Positions 5,778 to 7,599 of a stretch of DNA of 7,599 bases are shown here, piece after piece. The stretch is taken from positions 1 through 7,599 of the forward strand of contig JAGPGI010000116.1 in NCBI GenBank assembly GCA_018056045.1, in the 5' to 3' direction. How positions within the stretch are numbered: position 1 is the first letter of the stretch; the number at the start of each line of letters is the position of its first letter. The notes under the pieces were generated by a model that saw only the letters and a list, made by a program, of their open reading frames with translations, was not told the origin of the DNA and ran no database searches. This DNA comes from Paracoccus sp. (in: a-proteobacteria). GTDB taxonomy: Bacteria > Pseudomonadota > Alphaproteobacteria > Rhodobacterales > Rhodobacteraceae. Made by a program: the position numbers and the translations under genes.

Positions 5778-6595
5778 GCGAGACGATTGCACGCGCATGG
5801 GCGGTCACGCGCCGCGACGGCATGGTGCTGGGCTTTACCGACCATGACCGGGAACTGGCCTTTGAGGGCATCGTGTTTCGTCCCGACAGCGGGTTGAGCG
5901 CGCGGGCCGTGGTGCAGGGTTCGGGCCTGTCGGTGGACAATACCGAGGCGGCAGGCGCGCTGTCGGACAGCGCCATCACCGAAATCGACCTGATGGCGGG
6001 CCGCTGGGATGCGGCCGATGTCCGGCTGTGGGACGTGGACTGGTCCGACACCGCCAGCCGCCGCCTGATCTTTCGCGGTCATCTGGGCGAGGTCACGCGC
6101 AGCGGTGCGGCGTTTCGTGCCGAATTGCGCGGATTGTCCGAGCCGCTGAACCGTGCGCAGGGGCGGGTCTATCATCCGCGCTGCTCGGCCAGTCTGGGTG
6201 ATGGGCAATGCCGCTTTGATCTGAACCGCGCCGGCTATTCGGCCGAAGGCGTGATCGTGTCGCATGAGGATGGGCAGCGCTTCACGCTGTCCGGCATCGC
6301 CGGGCACGATGCGTTCTGGTTCGAACGCGGGCGGTTGCTGGCAATCTCGGGTGCGGCCGAGGGGCTGTCGGGCGTCATCAAGACCGATCTTGCCGCGCCC
6401 GGGTCGCGGCGCGAGGTCGAGCTGTGGACCGGGCTTGGCGTCCGACCCGCCGTCGGTGACCGGGTCAGGCTGATCACGGGCTGCGACAAGCGTGCCGAAA
6501 CCTGCCGGATGAAGTTTCTGAATTACCTGAATTTCCGGGGTTTTCCGCATCTGCCCTCCGAGGATTGGCTGATGGCCCCCAAGGTGAACCGATGA
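5774..6595 (+). CDS. g13: Tail hub protein with four-cysteine set (GTA g13, DUF2163)
   Basis: 273 residues. DUF2163 N-terminal domain plus phage_BR0599-type C-terminal domain; forms the hub of the tail tip (rcc01696). Seen: ARAWAVTRRDGMVLGFTDHDREL at 6-28, the family-defining start, a beta-rich middle, PLNRAQGRVYHPRCSASLGDGQC at 124-146, and the end LITGCDKRAETCRMKFLNYLNFRGFPHLP. It has exactly four cysteines, Cys137 and Cys146 (CX8C) and Cys237 and Cys244 (CX6C), all in conserved motifs; in lambda gpL and, as I recall, the RcGTA hub such cysteines hold an iron-sulfur cluster, so the same is inferred here. ATG 5774 has GGAGG seven bases upstream and overlaps the g12 stop; the g13 stop overlaps g14, making a coupled g12-g13-g14 tail-tip block. 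Confidence 0.95.
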   Translation: MSETIARAWAVTRRDGMVLGFTDHDRELAFEGIVFRPDSGLSARAVVQGSGLSVDNTEAAGALSDSAITEIDLMAGRWDAADVRLWDVDWSDTASRRLIFRGHLGEVTRSGAAFRAELRGLSEPLNRAQGRVYHPRCSASLGDGQCRFDLNRAGYSAEGVIVSHEDGQRFTLSGIAGHDAFWFERGRLLAISGAAEGLSGVIKTDLAAPGSRREVELWTGLGVRPAVGDRVRLITGCDKRAETCRMKFLNYLNFRGFPHLPSEDWLMAPKVNR

Positions 6596-7017
6596 GCCGC
6601 GACATCGTTCAGGCGGCGCGTGGCTGGATCGGGACGCCTTACGTGCATCAGGCCTCGGTCAAAGGGGGCGGGACGGATTGTCTGGGGCTGGTGCGCGGGG
6701 TTTGGCGCGAGTTCTTTGGGTCTGAGCCTGAGGTGATGCCCGCCTATACGCCCGACTGGGGCGAGACCGGCGACAATGAGTTGCTGCTGGGCGGGGCGGA
6801 GCGGTTTTTGCGCCCCGCCCCCGATGAGCAGCCGGGCGATGTGCTGGTCTTTCGCATGAGGGCCGGAGCCATCGCCAAGCATATGGGAATATTGGCTGAG
6901 ACCGGCACTGAGGCCACGTTCGTGCATGCCTATGACCGGCATGGCGTGGTCGAAAGCCCGCTTTCGGCGCCCTGGCGGGCGCGGATCGCGGGCAGGTTCC
7001 GGTTTCCGTCGATCTAA
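6592..7017 (+). CDS. g14: NlpC/P60 cell-wall peptidase of the tail tip (GTA g14)
   Basis: 141 residues from ATG 6592, which overlaps the g13 stop as ATGA and has AAGGTGA at 6581-6587; the same frame is open from 6565 but that extension lies inside g13. NlpC/P60 cysteine peptidase, expected to cut peptidoglycan stem peptides in the recipient wall so DNA can enter. Seen: ARGWIGTPYVHQASVKGGGTDCLGL with nucleophile Cys30 in TDCLGLV, QPGDVLVF at 80-87 (family strand), His97 in AKHMGIL, and His112 in FVHAYDR as the third polar residue: a full Cys-His-His triad. The domain fills the entire protein, the usual size for phage tail NlpC/P60 proteins of this type. Stop is TAA, the only TAA among these genes. 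Confidence 0.95.
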   Translation: MSRDIVQAARGWIGTPYVHQASVKGGGTDCLGLVRGVWREFFGSEPEVMPAYTPDWGETGDNELLLGGAERFLRPAPDEQPGDVLVFRMRAGAIAKHMGILAETGTEATFVHAYDRHGVVESPLSAPWRARIAGRFRFPSI

Positions 7018-7019
7018 AA

Positions 7020-7026
7020 GGAAGGA
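7020..7026 (+). promoter_or_regulatory. Ribosome binding site of g15
   Basis: GGAAGGA in the 18-base gap after the g14 stop, nine bases before ATG 7036, gives g15 an independent start and supports that methionine as the first residue. Confidence 0.6.
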
Positions 7027-7035
7027 CAAGGCGCA

Positions 7036-7599
7036 ATGGCGACGATTCTGCTGTCGGCGGTCGGGGCATCGCTGGGTGCGGGCTTTGGCGGCACCATTCT
7101 TGGGCTGTCGGGCGCGGTCATCGGGCGCGCGGTCGGCGCGACGCTTGGGCGCGTGATCGACCAGCGCCTGCTGGGGGCCGGCTCGAAGGCGGTCGAGACC
7201 GGGCGCGTGGACCGCATGCGCATCCAGACTGCCGGCGAGGGCAATCCGGTTCCGCGTCTGTGGGGACAGATGCGGGTGCCGGGGCATTGCATCTGGGCCG
7301 GGCCGCTGGTCGAGGTCCGCAAGAAGCAGGGCGGTGGCAAGGGCTCGGCACCCAGCGTGACCAATGTCAGTTATCGGTTGAGCTTTGCGCTGGCGCTTTG
7401 CGAGGGGCCGGTCCTTGGCGTGGGCCGCGTCTGGGCCGATGGCGAGGAGGTTTCGGCCGATGATCTGAACATGCGCGTTTATCCAGGTAACGAAGAACAG
7501 CTGCCCGACCCGGCGATCTCGGCGCAGGAGGGAGAGAGCGCACCGGCCTATCGCGGCATCGCCTATGTCGTCATCGAGGATCTGGGGCTGGAGAAATGG
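7036..7599 (+). CDS. g15: GTA tail 'megatron' / glycoside hydrolase-like tail protein g15 (3' partial)
   Basis: 188 residues are visible and the frame is still open at the window edge; the family (rcc01698) is usually around 1300 residues, so most of the gene lies beyond. The full-length family has an N-terminal tail-hub section, a TIM-barrel glycoside hydrolase-like domain and receptor/fibre domains, and forms the central tip that contacts the recipient. Seen here: a hydrophobic glycine-rich N-terminus at 1-48 (LLSAVGASLGAGFGG, IGRAVGATLGRVID), then RMRIQTAGEGNPVPRLWGQMRVPGHCIWAGPL at 60-91, SVTNVSYRLSFALALCEGPVLGVGRVWADG at 107-136 and YRGIAYVVIEDL at 172-183, all of which are conserved landmarks of the phage-tail/megatron family. 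Nothing suggests a frameshift in the visible part. The catalytic part cannot be judged. Confidence 0.93.
   Translation, partial: MATILLSAVGASLGAGFGGTILGLSGAVIGRAVGATLGRVIDQRLLGAGSKAVETGRVDRMRIQTAGEGNPVPRLWGQMRVPGHCIWAGPLVEVRKKQGGGKGSAPSVTNVSYRLSFALALCEGPVLGVGRVWADGEEVSADDLNMRVYPGNEEQLPDPAISAQEGESAPAYRGIAYVVIEDLGLEKW

Noticed and set aside
1..7599. tRNA, CRISPR, insertion sequence, toxin-antitoxin or defence cargo.
   Set aside because: The genes are packed with no room for cargo and I saw no tandem spaced repeats, cloverleaf or transposase motif.

Overview
This window is the middle and downstream part of a gene transfer agent (GTA) structural cluster of the RcGTA type, the domesticated tailed-phage particle that packages random host DNA in Rhodobacterales. 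Thirteen genes lie head to tail on the + strand in the order g3.5-g4-g5-g6-g7-g8-g9-g10-g10.1-g11-g12-g13-g14-g15, minus nothing in between, which is the order known from Rhodobacter capsulatus (rcc01685 to rcc01698). g3.5 is cut at its 5' end and g15 at its 3' end; the other twelve are complete, giving fourteen coding regions in all. High GC, strongly GC-biased third codon positions and the closeness of the capsid, hub and peptidase to Rhodobacteraceae GTA proteins point to an alphaproteobacterium of the Rhodobacteraceae, possibly Paracoccus-like; the genus is a guess.

Layout. Bases 1-1959 hold the head genes: a small membrane/coiled-coil head-formation protein (g3.5), the HK97-type prohead protease (g4) and the major capsid protein (g5). 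A 141-base non-coding gap (1960-2100), the only sizeable one, follows the capsid gene and carries a perfect 12-bp inverted repeat. Bases 2101-3481 hold the head-tail connection: adaptor (g6), head-closure/stopper (g7) and tail terminator (g8). Bases 3494-5141 hold the tail tube (g9), two tail-assembly chaperone genes (g10, g10.1) and a very short tape measure (g11). Bases 5145-7599 hold the tail tip: distal tail protein (g12), hub with a four-cysteine set (g13), NlpC/P60 cell-wall peptidase (g14) and the start of the large 'megatron' tail-fibre/glycosidase protein (g15).

How it works together. The protease trims the capsid N-terminus during head maturation; adaptor, stopper and terminator join the portal (upstream, outside the window) to a short non-contractile tail whose length is set by g11; g12, g13, g14 and g15 form the baseplate that crosses the recipient envelope. 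Five gene pairs overlap by ATGA and are probably translationally coupled, whereas the genes for abundant proteins (capsid, tail tube) have their own ribosome binding sites.

No promoter, terminator, RNA gene, CRISPR, insertion sequence, integrase or lysis gene is visible. The system itself is already described; the points most worth checking are the capsid-adaptor intergenic structure, the hub cysteines and the way the two chaperone genes are read.
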